12,514 nt of DNA from the NCBI GenBank assembly GCA_009886305.1, contig QXZO01000173.1, forward strand, positions 1 through 12,514, in the 5' to 3' direction. Below are positions 1 through 6,783 of the stretch, piece after piece (within the stretch, counting starts at the first letter, position 1; every line of letters starts with the position of its first letter). The notes beneath the pieces were generated by a model that was given only the letters and a program-made list of their open reading frames with translations, did no database searches and had not been told where the DNA came from. Both the position numbers and the translations under genes were made by a program. Origin of the DNA: Betaproteobacteria bacterium. Its GTDB lineage: Bacteria; Pseudomonadota; Gammaproteobacteria; Burkholderiales; Eutrophovitaceae.

Positions 1-1386
1 TAGCGCATCAGGGGCTAGTTCTCGAGCGAGTCCTTGACGTCCTTTGTACCAAGTTGTGAATAATGTAAATAATATCAACCCAATTGTGAAAGGAAACCAG
101 CCACCGTGGAGAATTTTGACAGAATTTGCCGAGAACAAAACTAAATCGAACATCAGAAAAATTACCGCTATTGGTAATGCATACCATCGACGCCAACCCC
201 ACAAGTGAGTGACTACAAAGTAGGCCATCACAGTATCGATAGCCATCATTCCCGTAACAGCTACACCGTATGCTCCGGCCAGATTACTAGATGAGCCAAA
301 CGAGAGAATTAGTAATAAAACGGCCGCTAAAAGCATCCAGTTAATCCATGGCATGTAGATTTGTCCAATTTCGCTCTCCGAAGTATGAAACACATCTAGT
401 CTCGGACAATAACCCAGTTGAATTGCCTGTCTTGTCAATGAATAGGTACCTGATATAACCGCTTGTGAGGCAACTACTGTCGCGATAGTCGTCATCCCTA
501 TCAGCGGATAAAGTCCCCATGCAGGCACCATGTTGTAAAAAGGATGGGATAGTGTTTCTGGTTGCGCGAGTATGAGCGCACCCTGACCAAAATAATTAAG
601 CAATAAATTAGGCCAAACCCACAGAGTCCACGCAATTCTTATCGGCTTGCGACCAAAGTGCCCCATATCGGTGTAGATACCCTCAGTCCCGGTGACCGCT
701 AACGCGATAGCTCCAATGGCCAAAAATCCAAAGATTTTATTTGTAATGAAAAACTGGACAGCATAGGCTGGGTTTAGTGCTTTGAAGATCGAAAGATCCA
801 GCCCAAGATTAATTAAACCTAAAAACCCAAGAACACCAAACCACACGACCGTTACCGGGCCAAAGAGAGCGCCAACTCCACCGCTCCCACGTTGTTGCAG
901 CATGAAAAGAAGAATCACGATCACAATCGTGATCGGTATAACGTAGGGTTGTAGGGTTGGAGTCGCTACCCCTAGCCCTTCGACTGCGGATAATACTGAG
1001 ATAGCGGGAGTTATAATTCCATCACCATAGAAAAGTGCCGCGCCAAATAGCCCGAGCGCGATCAAAAAAAAGCGTTTTTTGGGTTTTTTCTCTGTTGCCT
1101 TCAGCACAAGCGCCAGTAGCGCCATCATGCCGCCTTCACCACGATTGTCAGCTTTAAGCATGAAGAATACGTACTTGATCGATACAACCAGGGCGAGCGC
1201 CCAAAATATAAGTGATAAACACCCCAAGATATTATCTGTGCTTGGCGTGATACCGTATCGCGGACTGAATACTTCTCGAATAGTATATATCGGGCTAGTA
1301 CCAATATCTCCAAAAACAACGCCAATCGCTGCAATTGTGAGGGCAGCGATATTTTGTTTATGAGTATCTTGGGAGTTAATATGCAT
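1..1386 (-). CDS. kup: Kup-family low-affinity potassium uptake protein, C-terminus cut by window edge
   Basis: This is an inner-membrane K+ uptake permease of the KUP/HAK/KT family, thought to work as a K+/H+ symporter. Reading the minus strand from 1386 gives 462 codons without a stop up to the window edge. Family members are about 620-630 residues, so roughly the last quarter, including the cytoplasmic C-terminal domain, is missing. The N-terminal signature GVVFGDIGTSPIYT (about residues 22-35) is present. So are RGEGGMMALLAL in the first cytoplasmic loop, GALFYGDGIITPAISVL in the next membrane segment, TGTEGIYTDMGHFG near residue 236, and many hydrophobic segments. The start is well bounded: an in-frame TGA sits directly before the ATG at 1386. 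No strong ribosome site is visible. The gene is divergent from ridA. Family assignment is firm; whether the unseen end is intact cannot be judged. Confidence 0.95.
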   Translation of the reverse strand, partial: MHINSQDTHKQNIAALTIAAIGVVFGDIGTSPIYTIREVFSPRYGITPSTDNILGCLSLIFWALALVVSIKYVFFMLKADNRGEGGMMALLALVLKATEKKPKKRFFLIALGLFGAALFYGDGIITPAISVLSAVEGLGVATPTLQPYVIPITIVIVILLFMLQQRGSGGVGALFGPVTVVWFGVLGFLGLINLGLDLSIFKALNPAYAVQFFITNKIFGFLAIGAIALAVTGTEGIYTDMGHFGRKPIRIAWTLWVWPNLLLNYFGQGALILAQPETLSHPFYNMVPAWGLYPLIGMTTIATVVASQAVISGTYSLTRQAIQLGYCPRLDVFHTSESEIGQIYMPWINWMLLAAVLLLILSFGSSSNLAGAYGVAVTGMMAIDTVMAYFVVTHLWGWRRWYALPIAVIFLMFDLVLFSANSVKILHGGWFPFTIGLILFTLFTTWYKGRQGLARELAPDAL

Positions 1387-1501
1387 TCAGGATCTTAGGA
1401 CTTATTTGTTCGTCTTTAGAAATCTGCTATTTTTAAAACGAAAACCATATCTGGCGCGTTGCTCACTCGAATTTGAAGGGTTTTGGTCCAGTGTCCATTT
1501 T

Positions 1502-1514
1502 TTGTGCCGCACAA
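1502..1514. repeat. Perfect 13-bp palindrome between kup and ridA
   Basis: TTGTGC and GCACAA flank a single C, giving 6-bp arms. It lies 21 bases before the ridA start and 116 bases before the kup start. On the minus strand a perfect TATAAT (1521-1516) sits just upstream, so a kup transcript could begin inside this palindrome. The matching -35 is poor, so promoter use is uncertain. It could be an operator or a chance palindrome. Confidence 0.3.
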
Positions 1515-1535
1515 TATTATACCCAGGAGAACTTT

Positions 1536-1916
1536 ATGGCTAATCGAACAATTCAAACGAGTGGCGCACCGGCCGCTTTGGGCGCTTATTCGCAAGGCGT
1601 GCAGGCGGGTTCAACGCTTTATATATCTGGTCAGTTGGGCTTAGATCCTAAGTCAGGGCTCCTGCTGGCGACTTTTGCAGCGCAAGCGGATCAGGTTTTT
1701 ACGAATATTCAGTCGATTTTGGAAGAGGCCGAATTTAAACTGAATGATGTTGTGAAATTCACAATTTTCATGACTGATTTGGCTTACTTTGACGCATTAA
1801 ACAAAATTATGGACAGTTTGTTTACGTCAGATTGCTATCCCGCTCGCTCAGCGGTCCAAGTGTCGTGTTTACCAAAAGGCGGATTAATTGAAGTGGATGT
1901 AATTGCTACTCGTTAG
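1536..1916 (+). CDS. ridA: RidA/YjgF-family enamine/imine deaminase
   Basis: RidA-type proteins are small cytosolic trimers. They hydrolyse reactive 2-aminoacrylate and related enamine/imine intermediates released by PLP enzymes such as threonine dehydratase, giving 2-ketoacids and ammonia. The product is 126 residues, the usual family length. It carries GAPAALGAYSQG near the N-terminus (Tyr18), ISGQLGLDPKSG, and the C-terminal block PARSAVQVSCLPKGGLIEVD. In that block Arg104 and Glu119 correspond to the conserved Arg105 and Glu120 of the E. coli enzyme. I chose the ATG at 1536 because CAGGAGA (1524-1530) lies just before it. An in-frame ATG at 1473 would add 21 residues with no family counterpart and no ribosome site. 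recG starts 29 bases downstream, so the two are probably co-transcribed. A ridA-recG pairing is common in proteobacteria. Confidence 0.95.
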   Translation: MANRTIQTSGAPAALGAYSQGVQAGSTLYISGQLGLDPKSGLLLATFAAQADQVFTNIQSILEEAEFKLNDVVKFTIFMTDLAYFDALNKIMDSLFTSDCYPARSAVQVSCLPKGGLIEVDVIATR

Positions 1917-1945
1917 GTTTTTTCGAAAAAAATCCTTGGAAACAT

Positions 1946-4024
1946 ATGAAAAATCGTGCCGTAAATTCTCTTTTGCAATCTAGTGATCTTGAAAAGATTG
2001 CAACTCCAGCCGTTCGTGGAAAGCTGCTTAAGTTAGGGATATCTCGCTCAGAGGACCTACTGACTTTTTTCCCCGTCAGATATGAAGATGAGACCTGCGT
2101 TTTTAAGATTGCTGAGGCACCACAGCGCGAGCCGGTCCAAATAGAGGTTACCGTGATTCAGGCGAAAGTTGAATTCCGCCCGAGGCGACAATTAGTAGTT
2201 TCAGTTGAGGATGCAACTGGTATTGCTTCGCTTCGCTTCTTAAATTTCTATCCTAGCCAACAACGAATGTTAGAGGCTGGTGTTCGCATAAGGGTGGTCG
2301 GCGAGTTCAGGATGAATCGCCAACGTGTAAGAGAGATGGTGCATCCGCGGTACAAAAAAATAAGTGCCGAGGATGAACTGCCAACAACATTGACTCCAGT
2401 TTATGCAACGACCAAGGGATTAGGTCAGGCATCGATTCGTAAGGCGGTTTCGCGTGCATTTGCCGTTGCAGATCACAGTGATACGCTTTTGCCTTTTCAT
2501 TTGCATGAGCTTGGACTGCCAAGTTTTTTTGAAACTGTAAAAACTCTCCATTGGCCTCAGGCTGATGTGGATCCTGCTTTACTTCAAGATCGTCGAAGCG
2601 AATTTTGGGCACGCTTAAGTTTTGACGAACTATTAGCGCAGCAGCTGATCATGCGAAAGAATTACGATAAACGCGAATTGTATTCGGCACCAATAATGTC
2701 CCCAGTTAACCAAAGGATGGAGTTGTTTTTCTCTCGACTGGGTTTTAAGCTCACAAATGCTCAAGAAAGAGCGCTATCTGAAATTCAGGCAGATATGTCT
2801 AAATGCTTACCAATGAGACGCTTATTGCAAGGTGATGTTGGAAGCGGCAAGACGGTAATTGCCACTTTAGCAGCGCTACAAGCTATTGACGCAGGATATC
2901 AAGTGGCTTTAATGGTTCCGACTGAAATTCTATCTGAGCAACACTTTAAGAAAATAGAAGATTGGTTAACGGTTCTGGGTATAAGCGTTGAGCGGTTAAC
3001 AGGAAGCCTTACGAAATCGGAGCGAAACCAAGCGACCGAAAAGATTAAATCCGGAGTTGCCCATATTGTCGTTGGAACCCATGCGCTTTTTCAGGGCGAT
3101 GTTGTATTTAAAAATTTGGGATTAGTTATTATTGATGAACAACATCGCTTTGGGGTAAAACAAAGGTTAGCGCTAGTTGATAAAGGGGCTGATAAATTAA
3201 ATCAAACGCATCAGTTAATGATGAGTGCCACGCCTATACCTCGGTCTTTAGCTATGAGTTTTTTCGGGGATCTGGATGTTTCAGTGATTGATGAGCTGCC
3301 ACCTGGCCGTATTCCGATAACGACTAAGCTTGTTAGTAATAGCCGGCGGGAGGAGGTTTTTCAGCGGATCCAAGACACATGCCAATCGGGCCAACAAGTG
3401 TATTGGGTCTGCCCTCTTATAGAAGAGTCTGAGACGTTACAATTGGAAACGGCTATTCAGACCCACGAGTTAATTCAAGCCCAATTTCCAAATCTTAATA
3501 TTGGTATTGTGCATGGTCGAATGAAAAGCCAAGAAAAAGCCAAGGTTATGGGTGAGTTTACTCGCGGTGATATCCACCTGCTAGTTGCCACTTCAGTGAT
3601 TGAGGTTGGAGTCGATGTGCCAAATGCCACGGTAATGGTTATTGAGAATGCTGAGAGAATGGGGCTATCTCAATTACACCAATTGAGAGGGCGTATTGGC
3701 CGAGGGTCCGGCGCCAGCACATGCATTCTTCTTTATAGCTCAAAATTGACAGATACTGCCCGATCCCGATTAAAGATCATTTATGAAAACATAGACGGTT
3801 TTGAAGTTGCTAGGGCTGACCTTCAGCTTAGAGGCCCTGGTGAAATATTAGGAGCTCGACAGTCTGGGTTACCGATGCTTCGCTACGCTGATCCAGAAAG
3901 AGACGTGTTGCTCTTAGCAAAGGCTAGGCATCTTGCGCCGGATCTTTTAACGAATCACGCTGAGTTGGCGGAGCGACATATTGATCGGTGGTATGGATCG
4001 CGAGAAAAATTCTCCGAGGTGTAG
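1946..4024 (+). CDS. recG: ATP-dependent DNA helicase RecG
   Basis: RecG is a monomeric superfamily 2 DNA translocase that remodels stalled replication forks and branch-migrates Holliday junctions and R-loops. The 692-residue length is almost that of the E. coli protein (693). The N-terminal wedge/OB domain (roughly residues 60-160) is followed by the helicase core. The core shows Walker A GDVGSGKT at 296-303, the DEQH box at 397-400 followed by RFGVKQRLAL, motif III MMSATPIP at 425-432, and motif VI QLHQLRGRIGRG at 576-587. The RecG-specific C-terminal segment follows, with LRGPGE at 628-633 and GARQSG at 636-641. The start ATG has only a weak GGAAA upstream. A run of six T, CG and seven A fills most of the gap after ridA. 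ubiA begins four bases after the stop, so this looks like one transcription unit. No motif is missing. Confidence 0.97.
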   Translation: MKNRAVNSLLQSSDLEKIATPAVRGKLLKLGISRSEDLLTFFPVRYEDETCVFKIAEAPQREPVQIEVTVIQAKVEFRPRRQLVVSVEDATGIASLRFLNFYPSQQRMLEAGVRIRVVGEFRMNRQRVREMVHPRYKKISAEDELPTTLTPVYATTKGLGQASIRKAVSRAFAVADHSDTLLPFHLHELGLPSFFETVKTLHWPQADVDPALLQDRRSEFWARLSFDELLAQQLIMRKNYDKRELYSAPIMSPVNQRMELFFSRLGFKLTNAQERALSEIQADMSKCLPMRRLLQGDVGSGKTVIATLAALQAIDAGYQVALMVPTEILSEQHFKKIEDWLTVLGISVERLTGSLTKSERNQATEKIKSGVAHIVVGTHALFQGDVVFKNLGLVIIDEQHRFGVKQRLALVDKGADKLNQTHQLMMSATPIPRSLAMSFFGDLDVSVIDELPPGRIPITTKLVSNSRREEVFQRIQDTCQSGQQVYWVCPLIEESETLQLETAIQTHELIQAQFPNLNIGIVHGRMKSQEKAKVMGEFTRGDIHLLVATSVIEVGVDVPNATVMVIENAERMGLSQLHQLRGRIGRGSGASTCILLYSSKLTDTARSRLKIIYENIDGFEVARADLQLRGPGEILGARQSGLPMLRYADPERDVLLLAKARHLAPDLLTNHAELAERHIDRWYGSREKFSEV

Positions 4025-4028
4025 TGAT

Positions 4029-4904
4029 ATGTTACATAAATTATGTAAGCGCTTATCTGCTTACTCGAGGTTAATACGCATTGATAAGCCAGTGGGTATT
4101 TTTTTACTCCTTTGGCCAACTCTATGGGCACTGTGGATGGCTTCAGAAGGGTTGCCGGACGCCAAGGTTTTTTTTACTTATGTGCTCGGTACTATTCTCA
4201 TGCGATCCGCGGGATGTGCCGTTAACGATTATGCTGATCGAAATTTTGATTCTAAAGTTAAACGAACGGCTAGCCGACCATTAGCCAACGGAGAAATCGC
4301 TCCATGGGAGGCTTTGCTTATAGCTTCCTTGTTTTCGATAGTGGCTTTTGGCTTAGTGCTAACGCTTAACCTATTGACAATCAAGCTGTCATTTTTAGCG
4401 TTGTTTCTTGTTATCAGTTATCCGTATGCGAAGAGATATATTTCGATACCCCAGGCCTACCTAGGTATTGCATTTGGCTTTGGGATTCCTATGGCTTGGG
4501 CATCCACCGTCAACCATGTCCCATTAGTGGCTCTAGTTACTATGTTGGGCAATATTTTTTGGGTGCTTGCTTATGACACGCAATATGCCATGGTTGATCG
4601 TGATGATGATTTGAAAATAGGGGTTAAAACGACAGCAATATTATTTGGGAAGCTTGATGTTTTATGGATTATATTTTTTCAATTCGCCTTTGCTGTGGTG
4701 ATGTGTTCAGTTGGAATTATGGGCGGCTTAGGTATGCTTTATTTCATAGGTTTATTTTGCTCGGTCGTCGCTATGGCGATGCAGTACCCTATGATAAAGT
4801 CACGATCTCGGCAGGGGTGTTTTAGAGCATTTCGGCATAATAATTCCGTAGGTAGCATTATATTTATAGGTTTATTATTGGATTTTATATTTACCGTTGG
4901 GTAG
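4029..4904 (+). CDS. ubiA: 4-hydroxybenzoate polyprenyltransferase UbiA
   Basis: UbiA joins the long polyprenyl chain to 4-hydroxybenzoate, the membrane-bound step that commits the ring to ubiquinone synthesis. The product is 291 residues, like the E. coli enzyme (290). Its many hydrophobic segments fit a multi-pass inner-membrane protein. The two Asp-rich, Mg2+-diphosphate binding motifs are visible. NDYADRNFD spans 66-74 and continues into KVKRTASRPLANGEI; YDTQYAMVDRDDD spans 182-194. The early LIRIDKPVG and LLLWPTLWALW stretch is also typical. I prefer the ATG at 4029, with GAGGT (4016-4020) eight bases upstream, over the in-frame ATG at 3981. The earlier start would add 16 polar residues and overlap recG by 44 bases. 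ubiC, which makes the substrate, is not in the window. The strong motif match leaves little room for another UbiA-superfamily role, though related prenyltransferases share these motifs. Confidence 0.94.
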   Translation: MLHKLCKRLSAYSRLIRIDKPVGIFLLLWPTLWALWMASEGLPDAKVFFTYVLGTILMRSAGCAVNDYADRNFDSKVKRTASRPLANGEIAPWEALLIASLFSIVAFGLVLTLNLLTIKLSFLALFLVISYPYAKRYISIPQAYLGIAFGFGIPMAWASTVNHVPLVALVTMLGNIFWVLAYDTQYAMVDRDDDLKIGVKTTAILFGKLDVLWIIFFQFAFAVVMCSVGIMGGLGMLYFIGLFCSVVAMAMQYPMIKSRSRQGCFRAFRHNNSVGSIIFIGLLLDFIFTVG

Positions 4905-4961
4905 CTGGCATTTGTGTTGGTGTTTAACGATAATTGGATGTTACAATTGTTGTAAATTAAT

Positions 4962-4975
4962 TTGACTTTATTCAA
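4962..4975. promoter_or_regulatory. FNR/Anr-like palindrome upstream of the cytochrome c gene
   Basis: TTGAC-TTTA-TTCAA keeps both TTGA/TCAA half-site cores at the 14-bp spacing of the FNR/Anr/Dnr consensus (TTGAT-N4-ATCAA), with one mismatch per inner position. It lies 115 bases before the cytochrome start. Weak -10-like sequences (TTAATT at 5001-5006, TAATTT at 5002-5007) would place it near -44. Cytochrome c551 genes are known Anr/Dnr targets in Pseudomonas. The overlapping GACTT-TATTC-AAGTC hairpin is an alternative explanation. Assignment is by pattern only. Confidence 0.4.
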
Positions 4976-5090
4976 GTCGAAAAAATTTATTGTTTGTTGG
5001 TTAATTTAGCGTTTAGTAATGTCAATGTCGCGCTTGCGGCAAAGGCTTAAGACAGACCAACTTGTAGTGAACGGAAGGGAGAGCATTAAA

Positions 5091-5408
5091 ATGAAGAAAG
5101 TTGTTGTAACTTGCCTCGTAGCCTTTGGTTTAAGTTTCATTTCAAGCGCGCAGGCGAATGAGGTTGAAGCATTAGCAAAGAGTAAAAACTGTTTGAGTTG
5201 TCACGCGGTGGATAGAAAATTAGTAGGCCCTGCCTATAAGGAAATTGCCAAGGGTAAAGACCCAAAGGGGGGGGAGATAACGGTAGAGAGACTTATCAAG
5301 TCCATTAAAAATGGCAGTATGGGTAAGTGGGGCCCGATACCGATGCCACCAAACCCCGTTACCGATGATGAAGCGAAGCTACTTGCTGAGTGGATAATGT
5401 CTCTTTAA
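5091..5408 (+). CDS. Small periplasmic cytochrome c, c551/c8 type
   Basis: This is a soluble class I c-type cytochrome that shuttles single electrons in the periplasm, for example to a terminal oxidase or nitrite reductase. The ATG at 5091 follows GGGAG (5077-5081). It gives 105 residues starting with a Sec signal peptide (MKK, a hydrophobic core, then cleavage after Ala-Gln-Ala, about residue 22). The mature 83 residues match the size of Pseudomonas cytochrome c551 (82). Haem attachment is C34-LS-C37-H38. LVGPAYKEIA follows, and GPIPMPPN supplies the axial Met85. The end, TDDEAKLLAEWIMSL, is also c551-like. An in-frame ATG at 5019 would bury the signal peptide behind 24 polar residues, so I rejected it. 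The gene is apparently monocistronic, with its own upstream region and a terminator. No nitrite reductase is nearby, so its redox partners are unknown and NirM is not assigned. A run of eight G (5267-5274) lies within it. Confidence 0.93.
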   Translation: MKKVVVTCLVAFGLSFISSAQANEVEALAKSKNCLSCHAVDRKLVGPAYKEIAKGKDPKGGEITVERLIKSIKNGSMGKWGPIPMPPNPVTDDEAKLLAEWIMSL

Positions 5409-5426
5409 GACATAATAGATTTAAAG

Positions 5427-5452
5427 AAACCGGCTAAGGGCCGGTTTTTTTT
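5427..5452 (+). terminator. Rho-independent terminator after the cytochrome c gene
   Basis: An 8-bp stem AAACCGGC/GCCGGTTT closes a 5-base loop (TAAGG), and the T run continues to eight T at 5445-5452. It begins 18 bases after the cytochrome stop. It separates that gene from the transporter operon, which must therefore have its own promoter. Confidence 0.92.
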
Positions 5453-5464
5453 CGGATGCTTGTC

Positions 5465-5480
5465 TTGATATGTTAATCAA
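5465..5480. promoter_or_regulatory. Inverted repeat TTGAT-N6-ATCAA just upstream of the transporter -35
   Basis: Perfect 5-bp arms with a 6-base centre end three bases before the -35 hexamer, at about -45 from the predicted start. This is a usual place for an activator site. The spacing is two bases too long for FNR. It also fits a loose LysR-type T-N11-A pattern. The regulator is unknown. Confidence 0.35.
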
Positions 5481-5483
5481 AAA

Positions 5484-5511
5484 TTGACAAGGCGTTTACC
5501 ACTGTTAGTAT
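5484..5511 (+). promoter_or_regulatory. Probable sigma70-type promoter of the transporter operon
   Basis: A perfect -35 TTGACA (5484-5489) is followed after 16 bases by TAGTAT (5506-5511), a four-of-six -10. Transcription would start near 5518, leaving a leader of about 54 bases. It lies between the terminator at 5452 and the binding-protein gene, where a promoter is required. Confidence 0.6.
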
Positions 5512-5529
5512 TAACTTGTGCCTGTAAGG

Positions 5530-5547
5530 CAATCGAGACCTCGATTG
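5530..5547. repeat. 18-bp palindrome in the transporter leader
   Basis: CAATCGAG and CTCGATTG are perfect 8-bp arms around AC. It lies about 12-29 bases past the predicted transcription start and 11 bases before the ribosome site AGGAGA (5559-5564). It could be a repressor operator or a leader hairpin. It has no T run, so it is not a terminator. Confidence 0.5.
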
Positions 5548-5571
5548 AGATAAAATTTAGGAGACGAGAAA

Positions 5572-6726
5572 ATGATAGTGAAACGTTCATTTGCGATATT
5601 CGTAGCGGCATTGATTGTTTCGGGATGCGGCGCAGAAACCGAGACTAGCGATGGAAAAAAAATTATTAACATCGGACACGTTGGCCCACTCACTGGTTCT
5701 ATTTCTCACCTTGGAAAGGATAATGAGCGAGGAGCTGAGCTGGCCATAGAAGAGGCTAATGGGCTAGACCTGGTGATTGGCGGAGTACCGGTCCAATTTA
5801 GGCTGTTGTCGGAGGATGACGAAGCTAATCCGCAAAAGGCTACAGTGGTTGCTCAGAAGCTAGTTGACTCTAACATAGTAGGAGTCGTTGGACATTTAAA
5901 CTCTGGAACAACCATCCCCGCTTCAACCATATATTTTAACTCTGGCATACCTCAAGTTTCGCCTTCAGCTACGGCTATTAGTTACACCCACCAAGACTAC
6001 CAAACGGCTCACCGAGTCATGGCGAACGATGAGCAGCAGGGTAAAGTTTTAGGTGATTATGCAGTCAAGAGTCTCGGCGCCGAGGGAATAGCAATTATTG
6101 ATGATCGAAGCGCTTATGGAAAAGGTCTGGCTGATGAGTTTGAATCAGCTATTAAAGATGCTGGCGGTAAGATTTTGACTAGGGAATTTACCGACATTAC
6201 AAAAACCGATTTCACGGCGATTTTGACAAAAATAAAAGGGCTAAATCCAGATTTAATTTTTTATGGGGGAATGGATTCTCAAGCCGGCCCTATGATGAAG
6301 CAAATTAAAAATCTCGGTTTAACGAGCTTGTTCCTAGCCGGCGACGGAGTACAGACTATGCAATTTATGGTGTTGGCGGGAGCTGAGGGTGAGGGTGCAT
6401 ATGCGTCATCTCCTGGGTTGCCTTTAGACCAAATGGCTGGAGGTAAAGAATTTAGGGAAAAATTTAAGCAAACTTATCAAGAGGATATTCAGCTTTACGC
6501 TCCTTACGCTTATGACGCGACGTTTGTCATGATTAACGCAATGATGCGTGCGAATTCAACAGATCCGGTAGTTTACTTGCCGTTCCTTCGAAATACCGAT
6601 TTCCCAGGTGTTACGGGACGAGTACGCTTTGATGAGCGTGGAGATTTGAAGGGCGGCAACATAAGTCTTTATAAGGTTGTTGATGGAACATGGCAATACG
6701 TTGAGACAATCGGAGGCGCTGATTAA
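5572..6726 (+). CDS. HAAT-family ABC transporter substrate-binding lipoprotein (branched-chain amino acid type)
   Basis: This is the extracytoplasmic receptor of the ABC importer encoded downstream. It binds branched-chain or related amino acids and delivers them to the permease pair. The product is 384 residues. The ATG at 5572 follows AGGAGA by seven bases. The N-terminus has a short signal ending in the lipobox V16-S17-G18-C19, with Gly at +2, so a lipid-anchored form is predicted. From about residue 32 the type I periplasmic binding fold (Peripla_BP_6) begins with INIGHVGPLTG, then GKDNERGAELAIEEAN, VVGHLNSGTTIPAS, a SPSAT segment, IIDDRSAYGKGLADEF, LIFYGGMDSQAGP and FDERGDLKGGNISLY. Both lobes appear complete. 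The ligand cannot be read from sequence: this family also covers aromatic amino acids, amides and urea. The wording resembles Burkholderiales homologues, from memory. Confidence 0.9.
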   Translation: MIVKRSFAIFVAALIVSGCGAETETSDGKKIINIGHVGPLTGSISHLGKDNERGAELAIEEANGLDLVIGGVPVQFRLLSEDDEANPQKATVVAQKLVDSNIVGVVGHLNSGTTIPASTIYFNSGIPQVSPSATAISYTHQDYQTAHRVMANDEQQGKVLGDYAVKSLGAEGIAIIDDRSAYGKGLADEFESAIKDAGGKILTREFTDITKTDFTAILTKIKGLNPDLIFYGGMDSQAGPMMKQIKNLGLTSLFLAGDGVQTMQFMVLAGAEGEGAYASSPGLPLDQMAGGKEFREKFKQTYQEDIQLYAPYAYDATFVMINAMMRANSTDPVVYLPFLRNTDFPGVTGRVRFDERGDLKGGNISLYKVVDGTWQYVETIGGAD

Positions 6727-6783
6727 TTGACTTATGCATCTTTTTGTTTGAGTTGAAATTGGTCAAGATAGCAAGGTAGCGCG

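Noticed and set aside
1079..1363. Plus-strand open frame opposite kup
   Set aside because: It is a shadow of the kup reading frame, with no family resemblance and no ribosome site.
1473..1535. N-terminal extension of ridA from an in-frame ATG
   Set aside because: It has no ribosome site, and the 21 extra residues have no counterpart in the family; the ATG at 1536 has a good one.
1917..1935. T6-CG-A7 palindrome after ridA as a terminator
   Set aside because: The stem is only A/T, there is no T run after a GC stem, and recG follows closely in the same direction.
2307..2612. Minus-strand open frame inside recG
   Set aside because: It lies entirely within a well-supported recG gene and its product has no recognisable features.
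3981..4028. Earlier ubiA start overlapping recG
   Set aside because: The extra 16 residues are polar and unlike UbiA N-termini; GAGGT is placed correctly for the ATG at 4029.
5019..5090. Earlier start for the cytochrome c gene
   Set aside because: It would place 24 polar residues before the signal peptide; the ATG at 5091 has its own ribosome site.
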